The notes: generated from the sequence alone by a model not told the origin. A DNA stretch of 64,000 bases from Cinnamomum chago (GCA_038049695.1 CP142457.1:56168501-56232500), one strand, 5' to 3'; numbered from the stretch's first letter, positions 35,384 through 48,639 are shown. A program made the numbers and translations.

Positions 35384-38300
35384 TTCTGGCCCGACCTGGG
35401 CCTGAGCCAGGGTCAAGTTTCTAATTTAGAAGTCGGGCCGGGCATGGTTGTTCCTCGGCCCAGCCCAGCCCGTCCCATGTACAACCCAAGTTGTTGTTGT
35501 CGCTTCTTTTTTTTTTTGTCATTTAGTGGCTTGAGAGTGTCTCTTTCTAACTTTTTCGTTTTTTTTTTTGAAGGAAGATGTATTTTTGGAATTTAGTATC
35601 GTTTGATGTGATCCGCTTCTTTTTATTGTCTCTTGAATTAACCCTTTACTCTACGTCACTGGTAAAGTAAGTTACCAAATAGGAAATAGTTAGTGAGAGA
35701 GAAGTGAATACATAGGGTGGGGTCCACACTTGATTAAATCCTACTGCAAAAGATCAATCTCATTTCGACTTTTGGGTTCGAATCCTTAGACATGAAAAGT
35801 GATTTTCATTATCGAATAGGTAGGGGGAATGGGCTCTCTAAAACCAAGCAGAAGATGAAATCAATATGAAGAATTGATACGGTACGTGCCTGCGTACCTC
35901 AATTTAGGTTGAGTATGGGCCAACCTCATCGATCCAGTCCGGACTTGACCACTTTCCATCTATAGGATAGGCATATCTCATTCAGCGAAAAGGCTTCTCA
36001 TGGTCTGATTCAGCCCGAGCCTAACCTGTGTCTAGCCTGCATTGGACTACATTGGGCTCCGACTTAGGCCTGTGGTCTTACCTGTGGAGGGGGGGGGGGG
36101 GGGGTGCGCTTTATCATCTATATTGGAGTTTGAGGGCCGTTTAGGCGGCCTTTCACAAAGTCTAAGGGGAGTTTTTCATTAAAATCATCTAGAAACAAAA
36201 GGCAGACTTTTTGAAGACTTTGTATTGATGTTGTTATTAAAAAAACAAAATTGGACTGCTATTTATCGATTATCTTTGCAGCCAACATATGTATATCTAT
36301 ATATATAGTAAGGCTTTTCTAAGATGTAGCTTATGTTATCCTAAGCTGAATTAACGGTAACGGTCTCACAAATCAAAGTCGACAATCTCTGTTTTTGGCA
36401 CGATGGAACTCGAAAATCCAGTTTGGATTTATCGTGATTTTGGAGACGATGACTTGAGACAGTTTACGATGGAGATGATTTCACAAACGATTTCAGCCTA
36501 GGATAAGATAAGCTGCAGCTTAGGAGAGCCCCTCTCCTACTTATATATATATATATTTGATTGTTCATTTAGGTTTGATTGTTTGACCTTTTCTTTAATA
36601 TTATATTTATTATTTTAGCCCATGCGTTGCCTCGAGTCTTTACTGGTCTAAAAGCGAGAATGAGACCCATGAAGATTGAGTATGACTCATGTCAGAAGTA
36701 AGTGTTTAAGTGTCTAATGGCTGTGCACATCCTAAACTTGATTTGCATGGAGATGTTCACGAAATTTCCAAACTAAACATATCTTTGGTTCTATGAAATA
36801 CTTGATTCTTAAACGGGTTTATACAGGGGGAAAAATCATTACCATTAGAAACCGGAGAACCTAATATCTGCGTTTGAGAACATACTTGAAACCGACAAAA
36901 TCTTGATTGCAACGAAAGAATTTCAAAAAATGACTACATTTATAATATGGGTTGGATTGGTTAGGTACTTCAATGCAAGACCACTACATTGAGAATCAGG
37001 AGAGATTTGGATTTACTTACTTACCTTCCAAAATAGAAAAATAATAAAATAAGATATTTTTCTTGGTAGAGAGGATTTCTATTTCATAATATATATAGTT
37101 TATATCCTACAGCAGTGATATTAGGTCCTCTCCCTAATATGATATGAGATCTAAAGTATTCTGAGTGGGCCCCATAGATATTCTCTGTGCGCGATCGTAT
37201 GGCTTATAAGCCATGTGGATGGAAAAAAATGTCCAATGGGGCAACTTGTTATTCAATCTCTCACCCAGTAGTAAATGTATATGGCGTCCAAGATGGTCTA
37301 TACTTGGATTTTTTTGGATTCGAGTCCTTTGGGTAATTAAGGAGGGGTCCAAAGTATTGTGGACAACCTCCGTTATTAAATATACATATATATAGGTTTA
37401 TTCTTTTATTTTATTTTTGTTCATGTTGTTTTATACATTACTTTTCCCTATTAAAAGAAAAGATTTTCTTTATTTATTTCTCTATTGTTTCTTTTCATAA
37501 GCGCGAACTTTTGGGACGACCCAAGCCATTTAAAAAAAAAATAAATTCTTTTATTAATTTTCTTTATCTAATAATGAAGATTAAAGAAAATATTAAATAT
37601 AAGTATGTCTCTAGTTCAATGTTAAAGGAAATGGAAAGGCTTGCTTGGAATGTAGTAGGATATGGGCACTCACGCAGCTTTCCCGCTACTTTCATCAGCG
37701 GTAAGTTAGCATTTGCCAGATTTCCTCCTCTCGCAGAGGAGGAAATCTGGAAGTTGAAGCTTTACCGCCGATAAGTACAGCGGTACAGTGTAATTTTCAG
37801 GATTTCCTCCCCTCTAAGCGGAGGAAAACCTGTAAACGAATTCTTATCATATTTTGCCTTTTTAAAATCTTAGTTGGGTCGTTGGTCCGGGGTTTGGCCC
37901 AAACAATGTGGGATGGGCATGTTTAATTAACGTTTAAACGCAATACTATCAAATCACATAGTGAATCACTCTTTTGGTCAATTTACTTTACCGGTGAAGT
38001 AAAGTGATTGATTAAATACAAAGAGAGAGCAAGAGTGAATGTTTGAAAAAACCAGAAGGCGAAAGTGTAGCTCTTTGACTATTTATTTTAAGAAGAGTTT
38101 TTTTTGTAAGGGTGATCGTAGACAAGGCCGGCCCGCATTGGTTCGACGATGTGGTTTAGGTTATAATAGATGGGCCGTGCTTAGAGTTTTTTTATTTGGA
38201 CTCGGTCGTTGAGATTTGGAATCTTTGCCCGGCCCAAATATACATATATAATTGTAAACGAGGGACTAGTAATGCCGAGACTCAAACCCATGACCTCTCA

Positions 38301-38444
38301 TATAGGGTGATATGACAAGGCTAGTTGAGCTACAACCTAGGACGTCAAATGAATTTTTTTTTCTTTTATCGTTATTATATAAGTTAAACTCAGGATATGC
38401 TAGTGCTTCATCATTTACAGGCGGGCCGGTCTTGGGCAAGCAAT
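35384..38444 (+). repeat. Array unit 2
   Basis: 3061 bp. The MITE is at 36309-36542. A 16-G run lies at 36089-36104. The SINE-like head is on the minus strand around 38278-38333. It shares the CTACTTTCATCAGC variant ahead of the foldback with unit 1. Confidence 0.95.
38250..38350 (-). repeat. tRNA-like SINE head inside array unit
   Basis: On the minus strand, GTAGCTCAACTAG (38333-38321) resembles an A-box. GGGTTTGAGTCTC, reading down from about 38289, resembles a B-box. The spacing suits a tRNA-derived SINE. Its body would continue leftward on the plus strand. The same segment lies at equivalent places in the other units. It is not the family seen at 17.8 and 20.8 kb. Confidence 0.4.
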
Positions 38445-41400
38445 TTCTGGCCCGACCTGGGCCTGAGCCAGGGTCAAGTTTCTAATTTAGAAGTCGGGCC
38501 GGGCATGGATGTTCCTCGGCCCAGCCCAGCCCGTCCCATGTACAACCCAAGTTGTTGTTGTCGCTTCTTTTTTTTCTTTGTCATTTAGTGGCTTGAGAGT
38601 GTCTCTTTCTAACTTTTTCGTTTTTTTTTTTGAAGGAAGATGTATTTTTGGAATTTAGTATCGTTTGATGTGATCCGCTTCTTTTTATTGTCTCTTGAAT
38701 TAACCCTTTACTCTACGTCACTGGTAAAGTAAGTTACCAAATAGGAAATAGTTAGTGAGAGAGAAGTGAATACATAGGGTGGGGTCCACACTTGATTAAA
38801 TCCTACTGCAAAAGATCAATATCATTTCGACTTTTGGGTTCGAATCCTTAGACATGAAAAGTGATTTTCATTATCGAATAGGTAGGGGGAATGGGCTCTC
38901 TAAAACCAAGCAGAAGATGAAATCAATATGAAGAATTGATACGGTACGTGCCTGCGTACCTCAATTTAGGTTGAGTATGGGCCAACCTCATCGATCCAGT
39001 CCGGACTTGACCACTTTCCATCTATAGGATAGGCATATCTCATTCAGCGAAAAGGCTTCTCATGGTCTGATTCAGCCCGAGCCTAACCTGTGTGTAGCCT
39101 GCATTGGACTACATTGGGCTCCGACTTAGGCTCGTGGTCTTACCTGTGGAGGGGGGCGGGGGGGGGGTGCGCTTTATCATCTATATTGGAGTTTGAGGGC
39201 CGTTTAGGCGGCCTTTCACAAAGTCTAAGGGGAGTTTTTCATTAAAATCATCTAGAAACAAAAGGCAGACTTTTTGAAGACTTTGTATTGATGTTGTTAT
39301 TAAAAAAACAAAATTGGACTGCTATTTATCGATTATCTTTGCAGCCAACATATGTATATCTATATATATAGTAAGGCTTTTCTAAGATGTAGCTTATGTT
39401 ATCCTAAGCTGAATTAACGGTAACGGTCTCACAAATCAAAGTCGACAATCTCTGTTTTTGGCACGATGGAACTCGAAAATTCAGTTTGGATTTATCGTGA
39501 TTTTGGAGACGATGACTTGAGACAATTTACGATGGAGATGATTTCACAAACGATTTCAGCCTAGGATAAGATAAGCTGCAGCTTAGGAGAGCCCCTCTCC
39601 TACTTATATATATATATATATTTGATTGTTCATTTAGGTTTGATTGTTTGACCTTTTCTTTAATATTATATTTATTATTTTAGCCCATGCGTTGCCTCGA
39701 GTCTTTACTGGTCTAAAAGCGAGAATGAGACCCATGAAGATTGAGTATGACTCATGTCAGAAGTAAGTGTTTAAGTGTCTAATGGCTGTGCACATCCTAA
39801 ACTTGATTTGCATGGAGATGTTCACGAAATTTCCAAACTAAACATATCTTTGGTTCTATGAAATACTTGATTCTTAAACGGGTTTATGCAGGGGGAAAAA
39901 TCATTACCATTAGAAACCGGAGAACCTAATATCTGCGTTTGAGAACATACTTGAAACCGACAAAATCTTGATTGCAACGAAAGAATTTCAAAAAATGACT
40001 ACATTTATAATATGGGTTGGATTGGTTAGGTACTTCAATGCAAGACCACTACATTGAGAATCAGGAGAGATTTGGATTTACTTACTTACCTTCCAAAATA
40101 GAAAAATAATAAAATAAGATATTTTTCTTGGTAGAGAGGATTTCTATTTCATAATATATATATAGTTTATATCCTACAGCAGTGATATTGGGTCCTCTCC
40201 CTAATATGATATGAGATCTAAAGTATTCTGAGTGGGCCCCATAGATATTCTCTGTGCGCGATCGTATGGCTTATAAGCCATGTGGATGGAAAAAAATGTC
40301 CAATGGGGCAACTTGTTATTCAATCTCTCACCCAATAGTAAATGTATATGGCGTCCAAGATGGTCTATACTTGGATTTTTTTGGATTCGAGTCCTTTGGG
40401 TAATTAAGGAGGGGTCCAAAGTATTGTGGACAACCTCCGTTATTAAATATACATATATATATAGGTTTATTCTTTTATTTTATTTTTGTTCATGTTGTTT
40501 TATACATTACTTTTCCCTATTAAAAGAAAAGATTTTCTTTATTTATTTCTCTATTGTTTTTTTTCATAAGCGCGAACTTTTGGGACGACCCAAGTAATTT
40601 TTTTAAAAAATTGATTCTTTTATTAATTTTCTTTATCTAATAATGAAGATTTAAGAAAATATTAAATATAAGTATGTCTCTAGTTCAATGTTAAAGGAAA
40701 TGGAAAGGCTTGCTTGGAATGTAGTTGGATATGGGCACTCACGCAGGTTTCCCGCTACTTGCATCAGCGGTAAGTTAGCATTTGCCAGATTTCCTCCTCT
40801 CGCAGAGGAGGAAATCTGGAAGTTGAAGCTTTACCGCCGATAATTACAGCGGTAAAGTGTAATTTTAACGATTTCCTCCCCTCTAAGCGGAGGAAAACCT
40901 GTAAACGAATTCTTATCATATTTTGCCTTTTTAAAATCTTAGTTGGGTCGTTGGTCCGGGGTTTGGCCCAAACAATGTGGGATGGGCATGTTTAATTAAC
41001 GTTTAAACGCAATACTATCAAATCACATAGTGAATCACTCTTTTGGTCAATTTACTTTACCGGTGAAGTAAAGTGATTGGTTAAATACAAAGAGAGAGCA
41101 AGAGTGAATGTTTGAAAAAACCAGAAGGCGAAAGTGTAGCTCTTTGACTATTTATTTTAAGAAGAGTTTTTTTTGTAAGGGTGATCGTAGACAAGGCCGG
41201 CCCGCATTGGTTCGGCGATGTGGTTTAGGTTATAATAGATGGGCCGTGCTTAGAGTTTTTTTATTTGGACTCGGTCGTTGAGATTTGGAATCTTTGCCCG
41301 GCCCAAATATACATATATAATTGTAAACGAGGGACTAGTAATGCGGAGACTCAAACCCATGACCTCTCATATAGGGTCATATGACAAGGCTAGTTGAGCT

Positions 41401-41514
41401 ACAACCTAGGACGTCAAATGAATTTTTTTTTTCTTTTTTCGTTATTATATAAGTTAAACTCAGGATATGCTAGTGCTTCATCATTTACAGGCGGGCCGGT
41501 CTTGGGCAAGCAAT
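38445..41514 (+). repeat. Array unit 3
   Basis: 3070 bp. The foldback is at 40767-40837 and is preceded by the intermediate variant CTACTTGCATCAGC, between the forms of units 1-2 and units 4-8. The G-run is split by one C (about 39151-39167). Confidence 0.95.
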
Positions 41515-42794
41515 TTCTGGCCCGACCTGGGCCTGAGCCAGGGTCAAGTTTCTAATTTAGAAGTCGGGCCGGGCATGGATGTTCCTCGGCCCAGCCCAGC
41601 CCGTCCCATGTACAACCCAAGTTGTTGTTGTCGCTTCTTTTTTTTCTTTTTCATTTAGTGGCTTGAGAGTGTCTCTTTCTAACTTTTTCGTTTTTTTTTT
41701 TGAAGGAAGATGTATTTTTGGAATTTAGTATCGTTTGATGTGATCCGCTTCTTTTTATTGTCTCTTGAATTAACCCTTTACTCTACGTCACTGGTAAAGT
41801 AAGTTACCAAATAGGAAATAGTTAGTGAGAGAGAAGTGAATACATAGGGTGGGGTCCACACTTGATTAAATCCTACTGCACAAGATCAATATCATTTCGG
41901 CTTTTGGGTTCGAATCCTTAGACATGAAAAGTGATTTTCATTATCGAATAGGTAGGGGGAATGGGCTCTCTAAAACCAAGCAGAAGATGAAATCAATATG
42001 AAGAATTGATACGATACGTGCCTGCGTACCTCAATTTAGGTTGAGTATGGGCCAACCTCATCGATCCAGTCCGGACTTGACCACTTTCCATCTATAGGAT
42101 AGGCATATCTCATTCAGCGAAAAGGCTTCTCATGGTCTGATTCAGCCCGAGCCTAACCTGTGTCTAGCCTGCATTGGACTACATTGGGCTCCGACTTAGG
42201 CTCGTGGTCTTACCTGTGGAGGGGGGCGGGGGGGGGTGCACTTTATCATCTATATTGGAGTTTGAGGGCCGTTTAGGCGGCCTTTCACAAAGTCTAAGGG
42301 GAGTTTTTCATTAAAATCATCTAGAAACAAAAGGCAAACTTTTTGAAGACTTTGTATTGATGTTGTTATTAAAAAAACAAAATTGGACTGCTATTTATCG
42401 ATTATCTTTGCAGCCAACATATGTATATCTATATATATAGTAAGGCTTTTCTAAGATGTAGCTTATGTTATCCTAAGCTGAATTAACGGTAACGGTCTCA
42501 CAAATCAAAGTCGACAATCTCTGTTTTTGGCACGATGGAACTCGAAAATCCAGTTTGGATTTATCGTGATTTTGGAGACGATGACTTGAGACAGTTTACG
42601 ATGGAGATGATTTCACAAACGATTTCAGCCTAGGATATGATAAGCTGCAGCTTAGGAGAGCCCCTCTCCTACTTATATATATATATTTGATTGTTCATTT
42701 AGGTTTGATTGTTTGACCTTTTCTTTAATATTATATTTATTATTTTAGCCCATGCGTTGCCTCGAGTTTTTACTGGTCTAAAAGCGAGAATGAG

Positions 42795-44581
42795 TGAAAG
42801 TCCACGAGGATCCTAACCCTAGAGGGGGGGGGGGGGGTGAATAGGGTGTGCTACAACTATGACCAATTAAGACCAATTTTAACTTCTTAAGGCAAACTAG
42901 TCACATGTGATGAATAATCAATCAATATGCGGAAGCTAAACAAAATCAATCACCACATAGCAATCACCACAACACAATATTTATAGTGGTTCAGCCAACG
43001 TGCCTACATCCACTACCGGCTTGTGAATCCAACCTCCCACCGGATTTCCACTATTTATGCTTTTTCAAAGGCTAAGCAATAACCTATACAATGTTGCTTT
43101 TCAAAGGCTAAACAACAACCTTACAATGTGCTTTTCAAGGCTAAGCAATAACCTTTACAATGTTGCTTTTCAAAGGCTAAACAACAACCTTACAATTTAA
43201 GCTCAATTTAATTTGCCTCTAAATAGGCGGATATGAAAATTAAAATCCTAACTCACACAAACACTCTATGAATGCAAAGTTGTATGCTTATGAGGTGTGT
43301 GTGTGATGACTCCAATCAAGTTTAAAAAGAAGGCTCACTCAATATATTGCTTAAAGCAATTCAAAGTTTATAGCTCATAAAAGGTTTGATTGAAGTCTTA
43401 GGCAAATCACATGTATGAAATTCAACTTGTTTATGACATGAAAATCAAGGACTAACAAGTTGTGTGAAAATGGCTAATTTAGAACATGTGATGCATGTGC
43501 ATGTTGTTTTCAAAACCAAATTAATTTTACTAATGTTTAAATGAATGAAAACAACAAGCAATGTTTCAACCAAGAAAAAGAATCATGCTATGTAAAGAAA
43601 ATCAAAGATTTAGGCTAAGCATGATTAAGAAAGTTTAAAACAAAACTTGGGTTGAAAACAAAGTGATGAATCCAAACTTGAATATCAAAGATGGAGGGAA
43701 GAAAGGATTCAACACATCATTGTTATCATGCTTGAAATCATTTTCCAAAGATTCAAAATAAAGCACATAACAAATGATTAATAAAAGTAAAACTTACTTG
43801 GAGATTTAACTTAGTTGATCTAAACTTAAGCTTCACTTAATGACCCTTTAGCCTCTCTTAGTTCCTCCCCTTTGTCTTGTCTCAAAGCTCCTCAAAGAAG
43901 GCTTAAAAATCTCCAACCAAAGACAAAGGAAAGAACTCATTTATATCCCCAAAACAGCCCAACGGCTATATCCCCGGTTGACCCCATGACAGGCCGGTTA
44001 ACCGGATACACACAACGGTCATAAAAAGAGCCGTTTGGCTTCAGGAGCCCGGTTGACCGGCCATACATGGCCGGTTGACCGAGCCTGCTGCCCCAATTTC
44101 CCATTTTTTGGGTTTTTGAAGATTTCCTTTGGGGATCTCTTGGGTCATTAAAATCAAGCTTTTTCACATGTTTTAAATCATCCAAAGATGTATAAAAACA
44201 TGAAACATCCAAAGCCTAAAATGATTTGAAACTTTAAACCATAGGCTAGCTTGATTTCTAAAAACTCCTTTTTCAAAAACAATGCATGCATATATGATTA
44301 TGAAGGGATGTATGTATGCAAAGTTCAAACCTAAATAGACAAGATGATTTTCCAAATATAATGCACAAGGAAATAGGTTTTCAAAAGAGTTTGGGTTTCA
44401 AAACTAATGCATCCAAGTTCAAAACCAAAACATGCATAAAACAAGAACTTTTCCAAATCTTAAAAGCTATGCATGTATGAAACTAAATTTCAAGGTTTTC
44501 TCAAACAATGCAAGTGTGAGAATTCAAATGATGCTAAAGTGCAAATGCATCCACCAAATTGCAAATACAAAATCCCTAACA
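42795..44581 (-). repeat. 3' LTR of the element (left copy)
   Basis: 1787 bp, running on the plus strand from TGAAAGTCCACGAGG to ATCCCTAACA. It differs from the other LTR by a handful of substitutions, a 14-base rather than 10-base G-run near its left end, and two fewer GGTTGACCGG-containing units (44048-44084). The near-identity implies a recent insertion. Confidence 0.93.
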
Positions 44582-46978
44582 ATCTCCCCCTTTGCAATTT
44601 GATGGCAACTTACTCATCATTGACATTTCACACTAAGTCTTCAGCTCCCCCTCAGCTGGACAAGTCTTAAATCTTCTTGGATGCTCATTCTCTTAGCTTG
44701 GGCTCTTGGGCTCTTTTCTTCAATCTTCTTGATGCTTGGTGCTTGATCATTCTTCAAGCTTTCTTATCATCTTCCTCTCTATGGCCAATCATCTTCTTTA
44801 GCTCCAAGCTTTCTTTCTTCTATTTGCTCTCCCCCTTTGACCATGCTTCTTTCTCCTCTTGAGAACTTGAAAGCTTTCTCCCCCTTTGATGGATAGGAGA
44901 TCTTTGAGTACTTGAACTCTCGAACTCTCTCCCCCTTTGATGAGTGGGAGATCTTTGAGTACTTAAACTCTCTCCCCCTTTGTCATTAAATTGCAAAGGT
45001 ACCTACACACATGAAACAAGGAAAATACCTTTAGTAGCACCTGTTAACAAATGAAATCGAAAATGAAATACATAACAGGCTATCATGTATGGAAGTTAAC
45101 TCTAAGGGCTCAAAAGCAATCCAAGGGTGAATTTGATCAAAACTAATTCTTCCTATGAAGGTTTACACTCCCCCTCAATCCATTCTCTTCTTTTGTCAAG
45201 CTTTTGACAAGATATAACTATTAGATTCAAGAAGTAGATGGTTTAACCAAGTGAGGGTCAACTTCAAGGAAAGGATTAGATTCATTTAACTATAAGGCTC
45301 ATATGATCAAATTAACAAAAGAGAGCAAGGTCTAATGAGAGAAACTATCATGGATACCAATTGAAATAAACATATCAATTGAGATTAAAGGATGTGACTA
45401 TAAACTCAATCACTCTAAAATGGATTTAAAAGAATAACTATTATGAGAAATCCAAATTAGAGCTATCCATGATATGGGGTTTACACAAACATAGCATCAA
45501 TCAATATTACTTATGAAAACCATATGCTATGTAAGATTTTGAAAATTATTTCATTCAATCAATAAATATGACTTATTAAAGTGCAGATTGAGTGAAATGA
45601 AATTCAAACATGAAGCCAACCTCTATTAATAACCAACCAATATTATGAACACATAAACATGGTGGTCATGAGATATACCTATAAGAGCAAATGAGGTGGC
45701 AATCATGAGCATTGTGATGCTAATGGTGTGTGACATGGAACAATTATATAACTATCAAGTTAAATCCAATGTACACATGGTCTATCACATACACAAGATA
45801 AGATATCAATTGGATATGAAATCAATGGAAAGTTATACCAAATGAGACCAATTGAATATGATAACATGAATAAAAGCAAGGATGTGACAAACTTCCATCA
45901 AGCATCATTAATGCATATTCATCACTTTTAAAGATTTAACTATTGAGCATAGTGATGAATAAGAGAAATTGCAATGCAAAAAGATATGACTAGGTAAAGC
46001 ATGCAATTCTCAAAGTGTCCAAATCATATGAATTCAACTACTAAGATATCCATCTACCAACATAAATGCTAGGAATGGATTTCAAAGAGATTCATATGAT
46101 TAAGAACACTACTTATGAAGTTGAAACATGTATAAGGATGATACCAAGAGAATCTACATGAGTCAACATCATAACCATCCAAAAAGATATGACTATAAGG
46201 CATAGAGGATGGATTTGGGTTCTAGTATGGTTTTTACAAATAAAACTAAGATCACAACCATACATAGAACCAATTGTCATTTGCATATGCAAGGAAAGTA
46301 AACAAACAAGCAAAGATGCAAACAACAAACATTTCCATTTCTAAAGATAATGAAACCAAAAGAAAAAGAAATGAAAACATGGAACATGCTCAAAAGATTA
46401 TAACTAATGAAGTTATGGAGCATTTCCATTCAATCAATCTTCAAATCATTTTGATAAACAAAATCCAACAATGAGCATAGAAAGAATGATTTTGAAGATC
46501 AATTTTCAACATTGTATTTTAAAAGATATGACTTAATTGAAACACATACATGTTGATTTTTCAAAACAATGTTCTCCATATAAAAGTATAACTTAGAAGT
46601 CCATGGAAAAACTTGAATTGAGTCAAATCATTTGTTCAAAAAGTCTTACAAATGATTCAACAACAATTGATCATGAAGAGTCTAGCTATGAAAGCTTTTG
46701 AAATCACAATCAATTGATCATGTAAAGAAATGCAATGCAAGACATATGTGTGCAAAAGACAAATCAAACATGATGAAATTATAATCAAATGATTTTGAAA
46801 ACCATGACATGTAACTTAGAATGGTGCATGAAACCAAAATCAAATGATCATAAAGAAGCAATGCATTTTAAGAAATCTAACTAAAAGAAACAAAATGCAA
46901 ATGCAATCATGACCAACAAAGTGATTTAACTTAAAAAGAATAGGTTGGTCAATGAAGGTTCAAGACCCTAAGGTTTGT
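44582..46978 (-). other. Non-coding internal region with repeated PPTs
   Basis: The word CTCCCCCTTTG (the PPT in plus orientation) appears next to the LTR at 44584-44594 and again at 44829, 44878, 44929 and 44972. Partial forms lie at about 44645 and 45170. Beyond that, to 46.95 kb, AT-rich text repeats variants of AAGATATGACTAT at irregular intervals. No pol domain or long frame is present. Multiple PPT copies beside the 3' LTR are known from Sireviruses. Confidence 0.75.
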
Positions 46979-48553
46979 CTAAGTAGATAACTTTAGGAAT
47001 CCACCAAGGTCTTGGGAGGGTTGAACTTTGAGGTCTATTTTGGAATTCTCACCAACTATAGGAGATTTAACTTGATAAATTCTCAATTTGAACTTATCAC
47101 CATGATATTTAGATTTTACTAAATTTGGCTTAGAATGGTGATTAGTCTTTTGATGTTGGTGAGTTTGTTTCTTTGGGGATTGATTCATTTTTCTTTTCTT
47201 CTTATTTTCTCCCTTTACTTGACTTTTGAATTTTGAATTTAACTTAGCAACTTTCTTCAAAAGTTCTTTCATAGGTTGATATAAGGGAGGTAGGTTGAGA
47301 AGCTTTTTGTGCTTAGATTCTTTCAAGCTTGGTTTAACTTGTTTAAACTTTTTTGAATCTATCTTAGGAGACTCCTTGATAATTGGTTTAACTTGTTTAA
47401 GCTTTATGGAGTCTTCCTTGGTTTTTAGTGTCTTACCCTTCAAGTTTGATTTTACTTTCTTGAGTTCAAAGATGGGTTTAGACACATAGCTTCTTTTCCT
47501 TAGTTTGCACTCAAACCTAAAGTGTCCTTCATTGCCACAATAATCACATTTTGTTTTGGGCAAGGGAGAAAGAGTGCTAGAGAAAGAGGACTCACCTTTC
47601 ACAAATGTGTTGGTGAATTTAGGGTCATAAGACATATTCCTATTAAATCCAATACCCGTCCTATCTCCATGAGATTTACCCAATTTGAATAATTTTTCAA
47701 GTTTCTCTTCACTTTGGGTAAACTTGCACTCATACTTTTGTTTATAGCTTTCAAGTTGAGTGACTTTGGTTATAAGGATTGAATTTTCATGTTTGACTTT
47801 TGAAAGTTCATTTTCAATTTCCTTATAATTGTTTAGCTCTTCATAGGCAAGTTTTAACTTAGAATTAAGCTCATTAACAACATTAGATCCAAGTTCTAAA
47901 GTTTTTGAATTACTTTGAGCATTAGACAAATTTTCATTTGAAATTGTCACCTTGGATTTTAAATAGTTAATGTTTTCATCTTGTCTTTTAATTGTATCTC
48001 TTAGGTTACAATTTTCCTTTTTAAGCTCATCACAATTTATCTTAGTCTTATTTAATTCATCTTGAGCATTTGATAAATTTTCCTTAGAGATAGACAATTT
48101 AGATTCAAGATTGTTAAAGTCTTTATCTTGCCTTTTTATTTGATCTCTTTGAATTAAATTTTCCTTATTGACAATATCATAATCCATCTTTAATTCATTT
48201 AGTTCATCTTGAATGTTAGATAGATTATTCATAGAGATCATGAACTTAGAGTCTAGACATTTTATTACTTCTTCTTTCTCTCTAAGTTCATCTTTTGAAG
48301 AGGCTAGATCTTTGGTTAGATTCATAGATTCTTCTCTTAAGCTTTTGTTTCTTTTATCAAGCTTTGTAGATAATGTATATAATTCATTGTAGGCTTGTTG
48401 AAGATCATCTTCATCATAATCATTTTCTTCCCCTTTTATGTCACATTGAGATTCATTTAATTTAGAGTTTGAATCTCCAATAGAAGGAAGAATGAGGGGT
48501 CTAGAAGAATCTACAAAGTCTATCATAGTGGAGTCCATTCTAATGATTTTCAT
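46979..48553 (-). CDS. Truncated gag-like protein, coiled coil + CCHC
   Basis: This 524-codon frame starts about 100 nt downstream of the 5' LTR on the sense strand. Residues about 45-290 are a charged coiled coil. Within it, segments starting at Leu100, Leu149 and Leu198 are repeats of 49 residues, exactly seven heptads (for example LESKLSISKENLSNAQ). A CCHC zinc knuckle, C-x2-C-x4-H-x4-C, occupies 336-349 (CDYCGNEGHFRFEC). A Lys-rich tail with a repeated KQVKP motif follows. Plant copia gag proteins have this coiled coil and knuckle after an N-terminal UBN2/DUF4219-type capsid domain; that domain is missing here, as is pol. It likely binds element RNA or joins particles made by a partner element. 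The open frame over 1.5 kb suggests recent constraint or youth. Confidence 0.8.
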   Translation of the reverse strand: MKIIRMDSTMIDFVDSSRPLILPSIGDSNSKLNESQCDIKGEENDYDEDDLQQAYNELYTLSTKLDKRNKSLREESMNLTKDLASSKDELREKEEVIKCLDSKFMISMNNLSNIQDELNELKMDYDIVNKENLIQRDQIKRQDKDFNNLESKLSISKENLSNAQDELNKTKINCDELKKENCNLRDTIKRQDENINYLKSKVTISNENLSNAQSNSKTLELGSNVVNELNSKLKLAYEELNNYKEIENELSKVKHENSILITKVTQLESYKQKYECKFTQSEEKLEKLFKLGKSHGDRTGIGFNRNMSYDPKFTNTFVKGESSFSSTLSPLPKTKCDYCGNEGHFRFECKLRKRSYVSKPIFELKKVKSNLKGKTLKTKEDSIKLKQVKPIIKESPKIDSKKFKQVKPSLKESKHKKLLNLPPLYQPMKELLKKVAKLNSKFKSQVKGENKKKRKMNQSPKKQTHQHQKTNHHSKPNLVKSKYHGDKFKLRIYQVKSPIVGENSKIDLKVQPSQDLGGFLKLST

Positions 48554-48639
48554 GCAAAGGACAACTCTAGGGTTTTAACTCTAGGTTTTTACACCTAATC
48601 AAGAGTTCCAAACACTTGATCCTATAAGATAGAGCACGA

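Noticed and set aside
35336..35596. Plus-strand frame of 63-86 codons recurring in array units
   Set aside because: It reads through GC-rich repeat text and T-runs. Its length changes with T-run length between units, so it is not constrained.
38250..38350. Functional tRNA gene
   Set aside because: Only A- and B-box-like words are present. No cloverleaf or acceptor stem can be drawn.
43937..44212. Frames of 60-91 codons repeated at 43.9-44.4 and 49.8-50.3 kb as duplicated genes
   Set aside because: They are the two LTRs of one retroelement. Their difference comes from the 22-bp repeat count.
44582..46978. Hidden pol gene in the retroelement interior
   Set aside because: I saw no long frame and no protease, integrase or reverse-transcriptase motif on the sense strand. 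The text is AT-rich and stop-dense.
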